Notes: generated by a model from the sequence alone, not told the origin. Positions 8,890 to 17,746 are shown, counted from the stretch's first letter. The stretch: DNA of 64,000 bases from Lachnospiraceae bacterium (GCA_017387565.1 JAFOEY010000052.1:23902-87901), one strand, 5' to 3'. Numbers and translations: made by a program.

Positions 8890-9924
8890 TCATTTCTTAT
8901 TCAGTGCAGCCTCTTCTGCAGCCGTAAATGTCTGAACACCGCCTCCGCCTAAGGCATTGTATTGATACATCGGTGTCGAAATCCCGAATTCTGAAAAATA
9001 GAAGACGCCTCCCGCTACTCCGAAGTTTGTGTAGTTACCTTCTGCTAACTCCACAGGTTCACTTCCATCCGCACGGATTTGCATCAAAGCAGGCTCCATC
9101 TTGGAATTTTTCTGATAGAATATATAATCTCCGCAGCAGATAAAGGTATCACAGCGGTCATCGGTTATTTTTTCCGCCTCTCCTGACGCGATATTATAAC
9201 GATACAAACAGTAATCATCATCAATATTCATAAAATAAAAATATCCGTTCTGGTAATCCGGATTCCAGATATTTCCATCATAGATCATCTGGGAAGTCCT
9301 TGTTTTCGGATCATAAACATATAAATAATGATCCCCTTCTTTTCCGTTATAATAAATCTTTCCGTCATAGACACAGGCAGGATTGGCATCAAAGCTCATC
9401 ACTTTTTCCGCTTCCTTATTTCTGACATCCATTCTCTGTAATGATATTCCATCCTGATTATCATACCGCTGATAATACAGATCATTGTCAATCAACTGAA
9501 CAACACCGCATGTCACTTTTTCCATGCACTTGGTCTTATTTCCTTTTTTATCTGTCCGGTACAATCCCAGCATGGACACCTTAAATCCTCCCATCCCCGT
9601 GACCGAGGAAAGATTGTTGATAAAATAATAAACATTGTTTTTGTCAACATTGATATAGGATACCGGACTGTCGGTAAGACATTTTGCACCCGTTCCGTCA
9701 AGATTCATGACATAGAGCCGGTTGTTATCATACGCATTGGCAAAAAACAGCTTTCCGTCCTTTTCACAAAACATTCCACCGTTATTCAGATTGCCGGTTG
9801 TATTTCCTACCGTTCCCTCAGGATTGGAATGCAGATAATCTTTGAATGTATTATACGCAATACCACCGCCAAGTCCCAAAATAATTACGCCAATAATTAT
9901 GATTAATTTGATTTTGTCTGACAT
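8890..9924 (-). CDS. Membrane-anchored DUF5050 beta-propeller-like protein
   Basis: 344 residues. One N-terminal membrane segment (residues 6-24, IKLIIIIGVIILGLGGGIA) is followed by an extracytoplasmic domain of repeated blades of the form LFFANAYDNNRLYVMNLDG, VYYFINN, IYYNGKEGDHYLYVYDP and YIFYQKNSKM. This is the DUF5050 pattern, related to low-density-lipoprotein-receptor YWTD propellers and common in clostridia; its ligand is unknown. GGAG lies 5 nt before the ATG, and the start overlaps the end of folBK by 22 bp, so translation may be coupled. No enzymatic residues are evident. Confidence 0.85.
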   Translation of the reverse strand: MSDKIKLIIIIGVIILGLGGGIAYNTFKDYLHSNPEGTVGNTTGNLNNGGMFCEKDGKLFFANAYDNNRLYVMNLDGTGAKCLTDSPVSYINVDKNNVYYFINNLSSVTGMGGFKVSMLGLYRTDKKGNKTKCMEKVTCGVVQLIDNDLYYQRYDNQDGISLQRMDVRNKEAEKVMSFDANPACVYDGKIYYNGKEGDHYLYVYDPKTRTSQMIYDGNIWNPDYQNGYFYFMNIDDDYCLYRYNIASGEAEKITDDRCDTFICCGDYIFYQKNSKMEPALMQIRADGSEPVELAEGNYTNFGVAGGVFYFSEFGISTPMYQYNALGGGGVQTFTAAEEAALNKK

Positions 9925-10730
9925 AAATTCTCCTTCATATCTTTCATTGTCAGCCGATAGACAGGGTGCACAAATCCCGGTGCAATTTCTGCCATGGGGA
10001 TTAACACAAAATCACGATTTTTTATATCAATATGAGGAATGGTCAGGTATTCATCCTCTAAAATCATCTCATCATAGAATAAAATATCCAGATCCAGCGT
10101 CCGGTTTCCCCAATGAACAGTTCTAACTCTTCCAGCCTTTTGCTCAATTTCATGGCACACACGCAATAATTCATAAGGTGTTAATAAAGTTTTGACTTTT
10201 ATCACACCATTTAAAAAAGCTTCGGTTGCAACGTCCCCATAAGCTTCTGTCTCAATTATTTCCGAAGTACGCAAAACATAGATGTCATTTTCATTTTCCA
10301 GCATTTCCAATCCCTGCCTGATATATTCCTCACGATCCCCAAGATTGGAACCAAAAGCAATATAAGCTACATGCCACCCTCTTTTTACTGTCACGGAAAC
10401 ATCTTCAAAAGGTAAGGGAATCGGTGCCTGCGGTTTGCTTACCTTCAACGTAACTGAATGAACCAACGGATATTTTAACAAAATTTCCCTTGCCAGATTT
10501 TCCACAACCGCTTCAAGTAACTTATAGGTGTTTTTTTTCATATATTTGTCAATGAACATGCTGACCGAACCATAATCTACCGATTCGGACAATTCATCCC
10601 GCAAACCGGCTTCTCTGGTATCTACATCCAATATGGCACTGACATAAAAATTCTGTCCCTGTGCCAATTCCTCGGGATACACCCCATGATGCGCAAAAAC
10701 TTTTAACCGATCAATTCTGATTTGATCCAT
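9903..10730 (-). CDS. folBK: FolB-FolK fusion: dihydroneopterin aldolase / HPPK
   Basis: 275 residues that join two consecutive folate enzymes. Residues 1-118 are dihydroneopterin aldolase (IDRLKVFAHHGVYPEE, later KLLEAVVENLA). Residues 122-275 are 6-hydroxymethyl-7,8-dihydropterin pyrophosphokinase (AYIAFGSNLGDREEYI, the signature GNRTLDLDILFYDE, and IPHIDIKNRDFVLIPM). The ORF opens at 10778, but the FolB family start MDQIRIDRL at 10730 has AAAGGG at a suitable distance. Its product feeds FolP. An R1 repeat separates it from folP. The FolB-FolK fusion is common in Firmicutes. Confidence 0.94.
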   Translation of the reverse strand: MDQIRIDRLKVFAHHGVYPEELAQGQNFYVSAILDVDTREAGLRDELSESVDYGSVSMFIDKYMKKNTYKLLEAVVENLAREILLKYPLVHSVTLKVSKPQAPIPLPFEDVSVTVKRGWHVAYIAFGSNLGDREEYIRQGLEMLENENDIYVLRTSEIIETEAYGDVATEAFLNGVIKVKTLLTPYELLRVCHEIEQKAGRVRTVHWGNRTLDLDILFYDEMILEDEYLTIPHIDIKNRDFVLIPMAEIAPGFVHPVYRLTMKDMKENLCQTKSN

Positions 10731-10804
10731 AAAACCACACCCTTTCATCCTTCTGAACGTATCTTTCCATTTTTGCAAATAGCAGTTTCATCTATTCCCC
10801 AAAT

Positions 10805-10938
10805 GATATCATTTACATATTCTATCACAGACGCGTTCTCACTTGGATAACAACGTAGCAGTACTAAATTCGCAATAAATTGCTCATTAAGTGCTGACGC
10901 CCACATACAGTCTGTGAGTAGAATATGTAAATTATATC
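10805..10938. repeat. R1 repeat, full copy A with inverted arms
   Basis: The core (10818-10925, about 108 bp) is nearly identical to the reverse complement of the core at 41193-41298. Core ends are imperfect inverted repeats (TATTCTATCACAGAC and TATTCTACTCACAGAC). Outside the core, ATTTACA and TGTAAAT extend the pairing to a perfect 14-bp arm (10811-10824 with 10919-10932), and weaker pairing continues to 10805/10938. It sits between folP and folBK, which are otherwise consecutive in one operon. Confidence 0.9.
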
Positions 10939-10955
10939 TCATCTGCAATATAGAA

Positions 10956-11762
10956 TCATGAATGCAAAATTGCTTCCGTCATGCGAATGGCTCTGACATT
11001 TTCCTTAATGTCATGAACGCGGACAAAACCCGCACCCTTCATCACTCCGATGACGGTTGTTGCAATTGTTCCCTCCACACGGGAATCCGCCGGCAAGTCC
11101 AAAGTCAGACCAATCACAGACTTTCTGGAGGTTCCTAAAAGAATAGGAAGTCCAAACGAATGCAGTTCCTCCAGTTTGTTGATAATCTCCAAATTATTTT
11201 CATAGGTCTTTCCAAATCCCACGCCAGGATCAATACAGATATCGGAATAGGGAATTCCTGCATTTTGTGCAATCTCCAATGTTTCTTCCAAATCACGTAG
11301 GACATCCTGCATAAAATTCTGATAATCCGGCTTTTGTCTGTTGTGCATCAGACAACAGGTCATTTTATTTTTGGCAATGACCTCTGCCATCCTTGCATCA
11401 TATTTTAATCCCCAGATGTCATTAATCATGTCGGCACCGGCCTTAATCCCGGCTTCTGCTACCTTGCTTTTATAAGTATCCAGAGAAATCGGAATATCAA
11501 ATCTCTGACTCAGTGCTTCGATAACCGGTACCACTCTTTCTATTTCTTCCTCATCAGATAACAAGGTATAACCCGGTCTTGTTGACTCGCCTCCGACATC
11601 CAGAATATGTGCACCGTCCCGAATCATTTCCTCAGCATGGAACAACGCCTTATCCAAATTATTCCATTTACCACCGTCAGAAAAAGAATCCGGGGTGACA
11701 TTTAGAATTCCCATAACATAGCAGTGATGATCTGTATCAAAAATTTTGTCTTTTATTTTCAT
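10956..11762 (-). CDS. folP: Dihydropteroate synthase
   Basis: 268 residues, the usual bacterial length. It condenses 6-hydroxymethyl-dihydropterin pyrophosphate with p-aminobenzoate and is the sulfonamide target. Both family signatures are present: MGILNVTPDSFSDGG (residues 17-31) and LDVGGESTRPG (near 59-69). Further TIM-barrel landmarks are ISLDTYKSKVAEAG, MINDIWGL, CIDPGVGFGKT and LLGTSRKSVIG. The start has an AGAGAG ribosome site. It lies downstream of folE and upstream of folBK in the folate cluster; the order folC-folE-folP-folBK on one strand supports a single pathway unit. Confidence 0.96.
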   Translation of the reverse strand: MKIKDKIFDTDHHCYVMGILNVTPDSFSDGGKWNNLDKALFHAEEMIRDGAHILDVGGESTRPGYTLLSDEEEIERVVPVIEALSQRFDIPISLDTYKSKVAEAGIKAGADMINDIWGLKYDARMAEVIAKNKMTCCLMHNRQKPDYQNFMQDVLRDLEETLEIAQNAGIPYSDICIDPGVGFGKTYENNLEIINKLEELHSFGLPILLGTSRKSVIGLTLDLPADSRVEGTIATTVIGVMKGAGFVRVHDIKENVRAIRMTEAILHS

Positions 11763-11908
11763 TTTAACTACTCTCTCTTTATTCTTTTTAACATCCGTTA
11801 TCAGTTCATTTTACATTCACGTCACTTTCATGCCATTGCTTTTTCTTTTTTTGCGCTGTACCACTTCGTGACGTTTTATACGATTGGATCTGTTTTTTGT
11901 ATTTCATT

Positions 11909-12466
11909 CTACTCACGCAGCATCTGATAAAAACTGTTCTGAAGCTTTTCATCATCTGCAAAAGCGCCACGTGTCACGATGGTAACCGTTTTGCTTCCCG
12001 GCTTTTTTACGCCTCGCATCGTCATGCACATATGCTCTGCCTCGATCATGACCATCGCACCTTTGGCATGCAATTCCTCCATCAGGGCATCTGCAATCTG
12101 CGCACCCATCTTTTCCTGAATCTGAAGACGCTTGGCATATACTTCGACCGTACGCGCAATCTTGCTTAAACCCACAACCTTTCCGTTTGGAATATAAGCC
12201 ACGTGTGCTTTTCCGTAAAAAGGCATCAGATGATGCTCGCACATGGAATAGAAAACAATATCTTTTTCCAATACGATTTCATTGTGTCCGGCTGTAAATG
12301 TCTTTTGTAAGTGTTGTGAAGCGTCCTGGTCCATACCGGCAAAGATTTCTTCGTACATACGTGCAATCCGGTCGGGAGTATCAAGTAAGCCTTCCCGATT
12401 AACATCTTCTCCAATTCCTTCCAATAAAAGGACAACTGCTTCTTTAATTTTCTCTTTATTTACCAT
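11909..12466 (-). CDS. folE: GTP cyclohydrolase I
   Basis: 185 residues. It makes 7,8-dihydroneopterin triphosphate from GTP, the first step of folate synthesis. The zinc ligands are visible: C76 and H79 in [12 protein letters not shown], and C147 in [24 protein letters not shown] and MGAQIADAL are further family blocks. The ATG overlaps the end of folC by 11 bp, suggesting coupled translation. No other route-specific gene (such as a type IB enzyme) is visible in the cluster. Confidence 0.96.
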   Translation of the reverse strand: MVNKEKIKEAVVLLLEGIGEDVNREGLLDTPDRIARMYEEIFAGMDQDASQHLQKTFTAGHNEIVLEKDIVFYSMCEHHLMPFYGKAHVAYIPNGKVVGLSKIARTVEVYAKRLQIQEKMGAQIADALMEELHAKGAMVMIEAEHMCMTMRGVKKPGSKTVTIVTRGAFADDEKLQNSFYQMLRE

Positions 12467-13787
12467 GGGAGTCTCTCCTCGTCCATTTGTGTTCTTGTAT
12501 AATTGCCTTTAATTCCCCCAGATAAGAAAGAGAACCAAAAGCGATGATGACACAGTCCCTGCCACCCATCAGGTATGCCATTTCAACCGCCTCAAACAAT
12601 CCGTCCGCCGCCGTCACATTGGGATGATATACAGATACCGCCCGGGCCAGCTCATAAGCATCCATCGCCCTTGCATTGTGCGGTGTTTTCACGGTAATAA
12701 TTCCGTCTGCCAACGAATAAGTTTCGCGGATTATTTTGTCATATTCCTTATCTTTTAATACACCCATTATATATATTATTTTCTTATTTGTAAACGAAGG
12801 ACGCGCTTTATAAAAAGCTATGGTTTTTGCCAATTCCACTGCCGCATCTTCGTTGTGTGCACCATCAATATAGACATCCGGTTTCGCAGCAATTTTTTCA
12901 AAACGTGCCGGCCAGACAATCTGTGCAAATGCTTTTTTCAGCTTTTCCTCCGGTATCCTAAAACCGTATGCCTCTTTCAGACAATCCAAAACCTCCAATG
13001 CCGTCGCAGCATTCAGGAGTTGATATGTGCCACACAACGACAGGAGTATTTTTTTATGTTTCCTGTAATTTAACGTCATCCCTTTTGATGAGATCTGCAA
13101 CATATTTGCTTTTTCTGTATCTACAACCAAAAGCTCTGCTCCCTGCTCCTCTGCCGATTTTTTGATTACATCCATTGCCTCCGGCTTTTGAGGATAAGAA
13201 ACGACCTTGCTGTTTTTTTTGATGATACCGGCTTTCACCGCGGCGATTTCCGAAAGACTCTTTCCTAAAAACTGCATATGATCCATACTGATGGAACTGA
13301 TGACACTGACAAGGGGATTTTGAATAATATTGGTTGCATCGGTCAGTCCCCCCATTCCGGTCTCTAAAACCACGACGTCACATGCTTTTTCCTTAAAATA
13401 CAAAAAGGCCAGTGCCGTTTCCAATTCAAACGGCGTCGGATGAGCACAACCGTCTGAAACCATTTGGTCGCATACTTCCTTTATGTGCTCCACATATTCA
13501 CACAATGCCTTTTTGGAAATCATCCTGCCGTTGATGCAAAAACGCTCCCTGTAATCGGATATGGTAGGTGAAATATATCTGCCCGTCTTGTATCCGCATA
13601 CGGTAAGTGTTTCACTGATCATGGCTATGATACTGCCCTTTCCATTCGTGCCGGCAACATGAATGAATTTTAAATCGTCCTGCGGATTTCCCAAGCGCCT
13701 GCACAACTCTTTCACGCTGTCAAGTCCCAGATGGCTTCCCAATGCCTGCAATGATTCAATATATTCAAAAGTTTCTCTTTCCGTCAT
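12456..13787 (-). CDS. folC: Folylpolyglutamate / dihydrofolate synthase
   Basis: 443 residues of the Mur ligase superfamily. The P-loop is [10 protein letters not shown], followed by [36 protein letters not shown] (metal and ATP site) and [11 protein letters not shown]; the C-terminal domain has [11 protein letters not shown] and [10 protein letters not shown]. It adds glutamate to dihydropteroate and to reduced folates. The ORF extends to 13835, but the family start [12 protein letters not shown] at 13787 has AAAGGA 9 nt upstream and is preferred. It is the first folate gene of the run; a PH-domain gene lies upstream at 13851-14246 and may share its transcript. Confidence 0.94.
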   Translation of the reverse strand: MTERETFEYIESLQALGSHLGLDSVKELCRRLGNPQDDLKFIHVAGTNGKGSIIAMISETLTVCGYKTGRYISPTISDYRERFCINGRMISKKALCEYVEHIKEVCDQMVSDGCAHPTPFELETALAFLYFKEKACDVVVLETGMGGLTDATNIIQNPLVSVISSISMDHMQFLGKSLSEIAAVKAGIIKKNSKVVSYPQKPEAMDVIKKSAEEQGAELLVVDTEKANMLQISSKGMTLNYRKHKKILLSLCGTYQLLNAATALEVLDCLKEAYGFRIPEEKLKKAFAQIVWPARFEKIAAKPDVYIDGAHNEDAAVELAKTIAFYKARPSFTNKKIIYIMGVLKDKEYDKIIRETYSLADGIITVKTPHNARAMDAYELARAVSVYHPNVTAADGLFEAVEMAYLMGGRDCVIIAFGSLSYLGELKAIIQEHKWTRRDSHGK

Positions 13788-13850
13788 TTCTTCCAATCCT
13801 TTATCAAAAAAGAATGAGGCCTGCAAAATATGCAAAGCCCCATTGCTTTC

Positions 13851-14246
13851 TTAAAATGCATCATCTATTTCATCATGCAAATCGACATCATCCAAATCAG
13901 CACCATGTGCAATATTTTGCGTATTCAGGGTTCTGCGTTTCATTCTCTGCTCTTCGGACTCTTTCAAAATAAAATCTTTGATGGCACGTGCATTTTTGAT
14001 ATGAATCAGTTTTAAATGATGATGTGTTGTATCTCCGGTATAGCATACAACCGTACCCAGACCAAAAATTCTTTCCATCAAAGAAGTCTCTAACTGAACA
14101 TCCGTAACCTTGTACATATAGCAGTCATCCTCCAGTGTTTTGAGAAGTCCCGCTTTAATATTAATCACATCTTCTTTTATCGTATATACGGTAAATGTCC
14201 ATGGCAGACCAAATAATAATAATCTTTTTCTTTCTCTGAATTCCAT
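13851..14246 (-). CDS. PH-like domain protein (bPH/YdbS type)
   Basis: 131 residues. The N-terminal half has the pattern of bacterial PH-like domains ([19 protein letters not shown], then [31 protein letters not shown]); the C-terminal 40 residues are charged ([10 protein letters not shown], then a run rich in Asp and His). No membrane segment is present, unlike most YdbS proteins. The start at 14246 has a strong AGGAGG 8 nt upstream; the longer GTG-initiated frame includes that ribosome site and is rejected. Function unknown; assignment to the bPH family is by pattern only. Confidence 0.7.
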   Translation of the reverse strand: MEFRERKRLLLFGLPWTFTVYTIKEDVINIKAGLLKTLEDDCYMYKVTDVQLETSLMERIFGLGTVVCYTGDTTHHHLKLIHIKNARAIKDFILKESEEQRMKRRTLNTQNIAHGADLDDVDLHDEIDDAF

Positions 14247-14381
14247 CAAAAAATCCTCCTGTATCACGGCAATGTATCGACGTTGCTATTTAAACTCTAT
14301 TGGTATTATTCTATCATATTAATACTATTTTTGCCACAATTTGATTCGCTTTGTACCCTTTGATTTGATTATTATTTTTCA

Positions 14382-14613
14382 TTTCGGATTTGTGTTCTCA
14401 ATATATATCTTTGTCCGCTGGCTTTTACAAGGTTTCGTGTTTTTCTTAGCGGCATATGCGAACAAAAATAATGACCGGTTTCAACTGTCTGAAGACGAAG
14501 TCTGAGTTTTGAAACCGGTCATTTAATAATACTTTGTGAGCATGTGGCTTAGAAAAACTAGAAACCGAAGTACGAAGCGGACAAAGATATATATTGAGAA
14601 CACAAATCCGAAA
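14382..14613. repeat. R2 foldback element, full copy (E1)
   Basis: A 232-bp foldback. The outermost 38 bases (14382-14419) are the exact reverse complement of 14576-14613. Inside, AATGACCGGTTTCAA (14470-14484) pairs with TTGAAACCGGTCATT (14509-14523) around a GAAGACGAAG loop. Between centre and arms lie blocks shared with the copies at 16825, 24840, 47200 and 48610 (GCGGCATATGCGAAC, CAAAGATATATATT). It lies between divergent genes. The rest of 14247-14705 holds only the nitroreductase promoter and AT-rich sequence. Confidence 0.9.
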
Positions 14614-14645
14614 AAAGCAAATTCTGTTTTTCTAATTTTTTGATT

Positions 14646-14671
14646 GAATACCATATCTAGATATGGTATTC
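14646..14671. promoter_or_regulatory. 26-bp perfect palindrome, probable operator
   Basis: The half-site GAATACCATATCT is followed by its exact reverse complement. It fills the spacer of a plausible promoter for the nitroreductase gene: TTGAAT (14644-14649), 17-bp spacer, TATTCT (14667-14672). Bound protein would block this promoter. The regulator is not identifiable from the site. Confidence 0.7.
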
Positions 14672-14705
14672 TAAGTAAAATGTAAACACAAACGGAGGTA
14701 TTTTC

Positions 14706-15248
14706 ATGACAGCAAAAGAATGTATTTTAGGTCGCCGAAGCATTCGCAAATTCAAAGCAGATGCGGTAGATCATGAGTTATTAAAACAAATCGTTGAAAC
14801 AGCTTCTTATGCTCCCAGTTGGAAGCATACCCAGATTACCCGCTATATTGTTGTAGAAGGTGCCTTAAAAGATAAAATTGCTACAGAAGGTACCACCATC
14901 TATCCGGGAAATGGAACAATTATCCAAAATGCACCCGCATTGGTTGCAGTAACCGTTATCAAAAACAGATCCGGTTATGAAAGAGACGGTTCTTTCTCAA
15001 CCGACAGAGGTGATGGCTGGCAGATGTACGATGCCGGTGTTGCATCCCAGACTTTCTGTTTAGCAGCTCATGAGGCAGGTCTTGGAACCGTTATCATGGG
15101 ATTGTTTGATCGTTCCACTGTTGAATCACTCTTACAATTACCGGAAGATCGGGAATTGGTAGCTTTGATTCCAATCGGATATCCTGACATCGAGCCGGAA
15201 GCACCCAAAAGAAAACCGGTTGATGAATTAATTTCATTTATCAGTTAA
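14706..15248 (+). CDS. Nitroreductase-family flavoprotein
   Basis: 180 residues of the FMN-dependent nitroreductase fold: ILGRRSIRKFK at the N-terminus (FMN phosphate Arg pair), ASYAPSWKHTQ, QNAPALVAVT, then DAGVASQTFCLAAHEAGLGTV and a C-terminal PIGYPDIEP. These short nitroreductases reduce nitro-compounds, quinones or flavins with NAD(P)H; the native substrate is unknown. GGAGG precedes the ATG. It is a single-gene unit with its own promoter, operator palindrome and terminator, which fits a stress- or substrate-induced gene. Confidence 0.9.
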   Translation: MTAKECILGRRSIRKFKADAVDHELLKQIVETASYAPSWKHTQITRYIVVEGALKDKIATEGTTIYPGNGTIIQNAPALVAVTVIKNRSGYERDGSFSTDRGDGWQMYDAGVASQTFCLAAHEAGLGTVIMGLFDRSTVESLLQLPEDRELVALIPIGYPDIEPEAPKRKPVDELISFIS

Positions 15249-15253
15249 TTTTT

Positions 15254-15287
15254 AAATCGAAGGGAATTTATTTCTCTTCGATTTTTT
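15254..15287 (+). terminator. Terminator after the nitroreductase gene
   Basis: AAATCGAAGGGA (15254-15265) pairs with TCTCTTCGATTT (one G-U pair) and a run of T follows. It lies five bases after the stop codon. Confidence 0.85.
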
Positions 15288-15344
15288 ATGAATCATAAAA
15301 TACTCATCTTTATAAAAAAACAAGGAAAGAAAGCGAGGAAAAGT

Positions 15345-16256
15345 ATGAGACATCTAATGAATCCTCTGGATTTTACAGTCGAGGAATTGGACAAGCTATT
15401 TGATCTTGCCAACGATATCGAAAATAATCCGGAAAAGTACAGCGAGAAATGTAAAGGAAAGAAAATCGCAACCTGTTTTTATGAACCGAGTACCAGAACC
15501 AGACTTAGTTTTGAATCTGCCATGATTAATTTAGGTGGCAGCGTCATTGGTTTCTCCGATGCAAATTCATCTTCCGCATCCAAGGGCGAAAGCGTATCCG
15601 ATACCATCCGCGTCATTTCCTGCTTTGCAGATATCTGCGCGATGCGTCATCCCAAGGAAGGTGCTGCCATGGTTGCCGCTTCCAAATCCTCTATCCCGGT
15701 TATCAATGCCGGAGACGGTGGACACCAGCATCCCACCCAGACACTGACGGACATGCTGACCATCAGAAGCCTGAAAGGAAGATTAAACCATTTCACCATT
15801 GGTCTTTGCGGCGATTTAAAATTCGGACGTACCGTACACTCTTTGGTAAATGCCCTTTCCCGCTATGATGATATTCATTTCATCTTTATTTCGCCGGAAG
15901 AACTCCGTATCCCCGACTATATCCGGGAAATGTTAGCCGAAAAAGGCATTTCTTTTGAAGAATATATTAAACTGGAAGACTGCATCGGCGACCTCGACCT
16001 TTTATATATGACCAGAGTTCAGAGAGAACGTTTCTTTAACGAAGAAGACTACGTCAGATTAAAAGACTTTTATATTCTGGATAAAAACAAAATGAGTATG
16101 GCAAAGGAAGATATGCTGGTGCTCCACCCGCTTCCTCGTGTCAATGAAATTTCTGTCGAAGTGGATGATGATCCCAGAGCCGTATACTTTAAACAGGTTC
16201 AATACGGTGTCTACGTCAGAATGGCACTCATCCTGACATTACTTGAGTTAGCGTAA
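15345..16256 (+). CDS. pyrB: Aspartate carbamoyltransferase catalytic subunit
   Basis: 303 residues. It forms N-carbamoyl-aspartate from carbamoyl phosphate and aspartate in pyrimidine synthesis. Carbamoyl-phosphate loop [15 protein letters not shown], then [12 protein letters not shown], the aspartate-domain MTRVQRERF, and HPLPRVNEI. The ORF opens at 15288, but the first 19 codons are not family-like; GAGGA lies 5 nt before the ATG at 15345, where [11 protein letters not shown] begins. pyrI follows at 118 bp, giving the two-subunit (PyrB-PyrI) allosteric enzyme. No PyrR-type attenuator was recognised upstream. Confidence 0.96.
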   Translation: MRHLMNPLDFTVEELDKLFDLANDIENNPEKYSEKCKGKKIATCFYEPSTRTRLSFESAMINLGGSVIGFSDANSSSASKGESVSDTIRVISCFADICAMRHPKEGAAMVAASKSSIPVINAGDGGHQHPTQTLTDMLTIRSLKGRLNHFTIGLCGDLKFGRTVHSLVNALSRYDDIHFIFISPEELRIPDYIREMLAEKGISFEEYIKLEDCIGDLDLLYMTRVQRERFFNEEDYVRLKDFYILDKNKMSMAKEDMLVLHPLPRVNEISVEVDDDPRAVYFKQVQYGVYVRMALILTLLELA

Positions 16257-16374
16257 GCTAATAAGGTGATCATTTCATAACGCGCATCCTATAAACAGGA
16301 ACGATGTTTAGTATCAAGGAATGAAAATAACTTTTCCCCAATATCATCATAGATTTATATAAGGAGAATGAAAC

Positions 16375-16809
16375 ATGTTAAATGTAGGAAAAATAGAAGA
16401 AGGTTTTGTACTCGACCACATTCAGGCCGGAAAAAGCCTTTCATTATATCATCATCTAATGCTGGACAAGCTGGATTGTACCGTTGCCATCATTAAAAAT
16501 GCAAAAAGTAATAAAATGGGCAAAAAAGATATCCTGAAAGTGGAATGTGATATCAATATGTTGGATTTGGATGTCCTTGCTTTTATTGACCATAACATCA
16601 CCGTCAATGTCATTAAGGACGGAGAAATTGTCGATAAGAAAGAACTGGTCCTTCCCAGAGAAATAAAAAATGTCATCAAATGTAAAAATCCCCGCTGCAT
16701 CACTTCTATCGAGCAGGAATTACCGCATATCTTCATACTGACGGATGAAGAAAAAGAAATCTACCGTTGTAAGTATTGTGAAGAAAAATACGGTGAAAAA
16801 AGATTATAA
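16375..16809 (+). CDS. pyrI: Aspartate carbamoyltransferase regulatory subunit
   Basis: 144 residues. PyrI binds nucleotide effectors and couples them to PyrB. The N-terminal allosteric domain starts VGKIEEGFVLDHI; the C-terminal zinc domain has the four cysteines C103, C108, C132 and C135 (CKNPRC and CKYC) that hold the structural zinc and contact PyrB. AAGGAG precedes the ATG. PyrI is found in enterobacteria, archaea and many clostridia but not in Bacillus, which is consistent with a clostridial source. It is followed by the R2 element and a terminator. Confidence 0.96.
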   Translation: MLNVGKIEEGFVLDHIQAGKSLSLYHHLMLDKLDCTVAIIKNAKSNKMGKKDILKVECDINMLDLDVLAFIDHNITVNVIKDGEIVDKKELVLPREIKNVIKCKNPRCITSIEQELPHIFILTDEEKEIYRCKYCEEKYGEKRL

Positions 16810-16824
16810 TAGTAATTCTTTTTT

Positions 16825-17288
16825 ACAATTGTGTAACTGAGAAATATGCAGAAAGCGCGAATATATGGAGCTTGCAGACCGATTATGCAGACGCTCTGCC
16901 GCGTTTCTCACAAAGTTCGCAATCTTTGTGGGATGGCAGTCACCCTTACAGAAATACATATCTTTGCCGATTCATACTTCGGTTTCCGGTATTTCTAAGC
17001 GGCATGCTCACAAAGTATATATTAAATGCCCGGTTTCAAAACTCAGACTTCGTCTTCAGGCAGTTGAAACCGGGCATTATTTTTGTTCGCATATGCCGCT
17101 AAGAAATATCAGGAAACCTCGCCAAATTCCTCGGGCAAAGATATGGATTTCTGTTAGGGCGACTGGCTATGTCCCCAAAGTTGCGAATAATAAAAAGTGA
17201 GAAACAATGGAAGAGAAAAAAAGTCTGCATCTAAGGTCAAAAGCTCCATATATCCGCGCTTTCTGCATATTCTCAGTTACACAATTAA
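16825..17288. repeat. R2 foldback element, longest copy (E2)
   Basis: A 464-bp nested foldback in the convergent gap between pyrI and the TtcA-like gene. Outermost arms: 16827-16843 is the exact reverse complement of 17270-17286; 16845-16859 and 17255-17269 also pair exactly; pairing continues with gaps inward. The centre matches E1: GCCCGGTTTCAA with TTGAAACCGGGC around the same GAAGACGAAG-type loop. The core shares roughly 190 bp with E1, but the outer arms are unrelated to those of E1. No gene is supported inside it. Confidence 0.88.
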
Positions 17289-17303
17289 ATAATAAAACAA
17301 TTT

Positions 17304-17329
17304 ACCCGGCAGAAACCTGCCGGGTTTTA
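17304..17329 (+). terminator. Terminator downstream of pyrBI
   Basis: A perfect 9-bp GC-rich stem ACCCGGCAG / CTGCCGGGT (17304-17312 with 17317-17325), AAAC loop, followed by TTTT. It would end transcripts that pass through E2. Confidence 0.85.
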
Positions 17330-17394
17330 AAATGTTTAACACACTTTGAAATAAAAGATAATACCAAGCACTGCCTCCAAAATGCCTATACTAA

Positions 17395-17545
17395 GATGTC
17401 CTTACCTAATGTCAATTCCTGTTGTCTATTCCTTGCTGTGATACCTGTTGTTAAAACCAAGATGTCATATTCCTGCTGTCAATGCCATGATGTCATTCCC
17501 TGTTGTCCTACTCGTTGCAAATACAAAGATGTCTTTTAACTATGC
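17395..17545. repeat. Degenerate 13-15 bp tandem repeats
   Basis: A run of loosely repeated units built around ATGTC/TTGTC followed by a few bases and CC, for example TGTTGTCTATTCC, TTGCTGTGATACC and AAGATGTCATATTCC. Spacing drifts between 13 and 15 bp. The rest of 17330-17613 shows no gene or clear structure. Confidence 0.6.
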
Positions 17546-17613
17546 TGACTAAACCAAGATGTCACGGCAGCCTTTCGTTCTGATGTAAAACATGATGTAA
17601 AAACCGACGAAAA

Positions 17614-17643
17614 AAGGCACTTTGTCCACGGACAAAGCGCCTT
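17614..17643 (-). terminator. Terminator of the TtcA-like gene
   Basis: On the minus strand CTTTGTC / GACAAAG pairing extends outward to AAGGC / GCCTT across one mismatch, and six T follow, matching rho-independent termination of the gene that ends at 17747. Confidence 0.8.
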
Positions 17644-17746
17644 CGCTTTAGGTATTATTCTTTATTCATGTTGAGTATAAGCAATATCATTCCATTTGTC
17701 AACAGAAAATCAGAGAATTTTCAAAAAAATATGAAAAATTTCAAAA

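Noticed and set aside
8595-8935. Two Phe/Ser/Leu-rich ORFs across the pheA upstream array
   Set aside because: Direct translations of the 17-bp tandem repeat; no start signals.
11763-11908. Gap between folP and folE
   Set aside because: Pyrimidine-rich sequence without ORF, hairpin or promoter that I could support.
14382-14613. E1 considered as a simple bidirectional terminator
   Set aside because: It lies between divergent genes, where no transcript needs ending, and its 38-bp arms exceed terminator size.
17207-17539. Cys-containing plus-strand ORF downstream of pyrI
   Set aside because: It runs through the end of E2, a terminator and degenerate repeats; no ribosome site.
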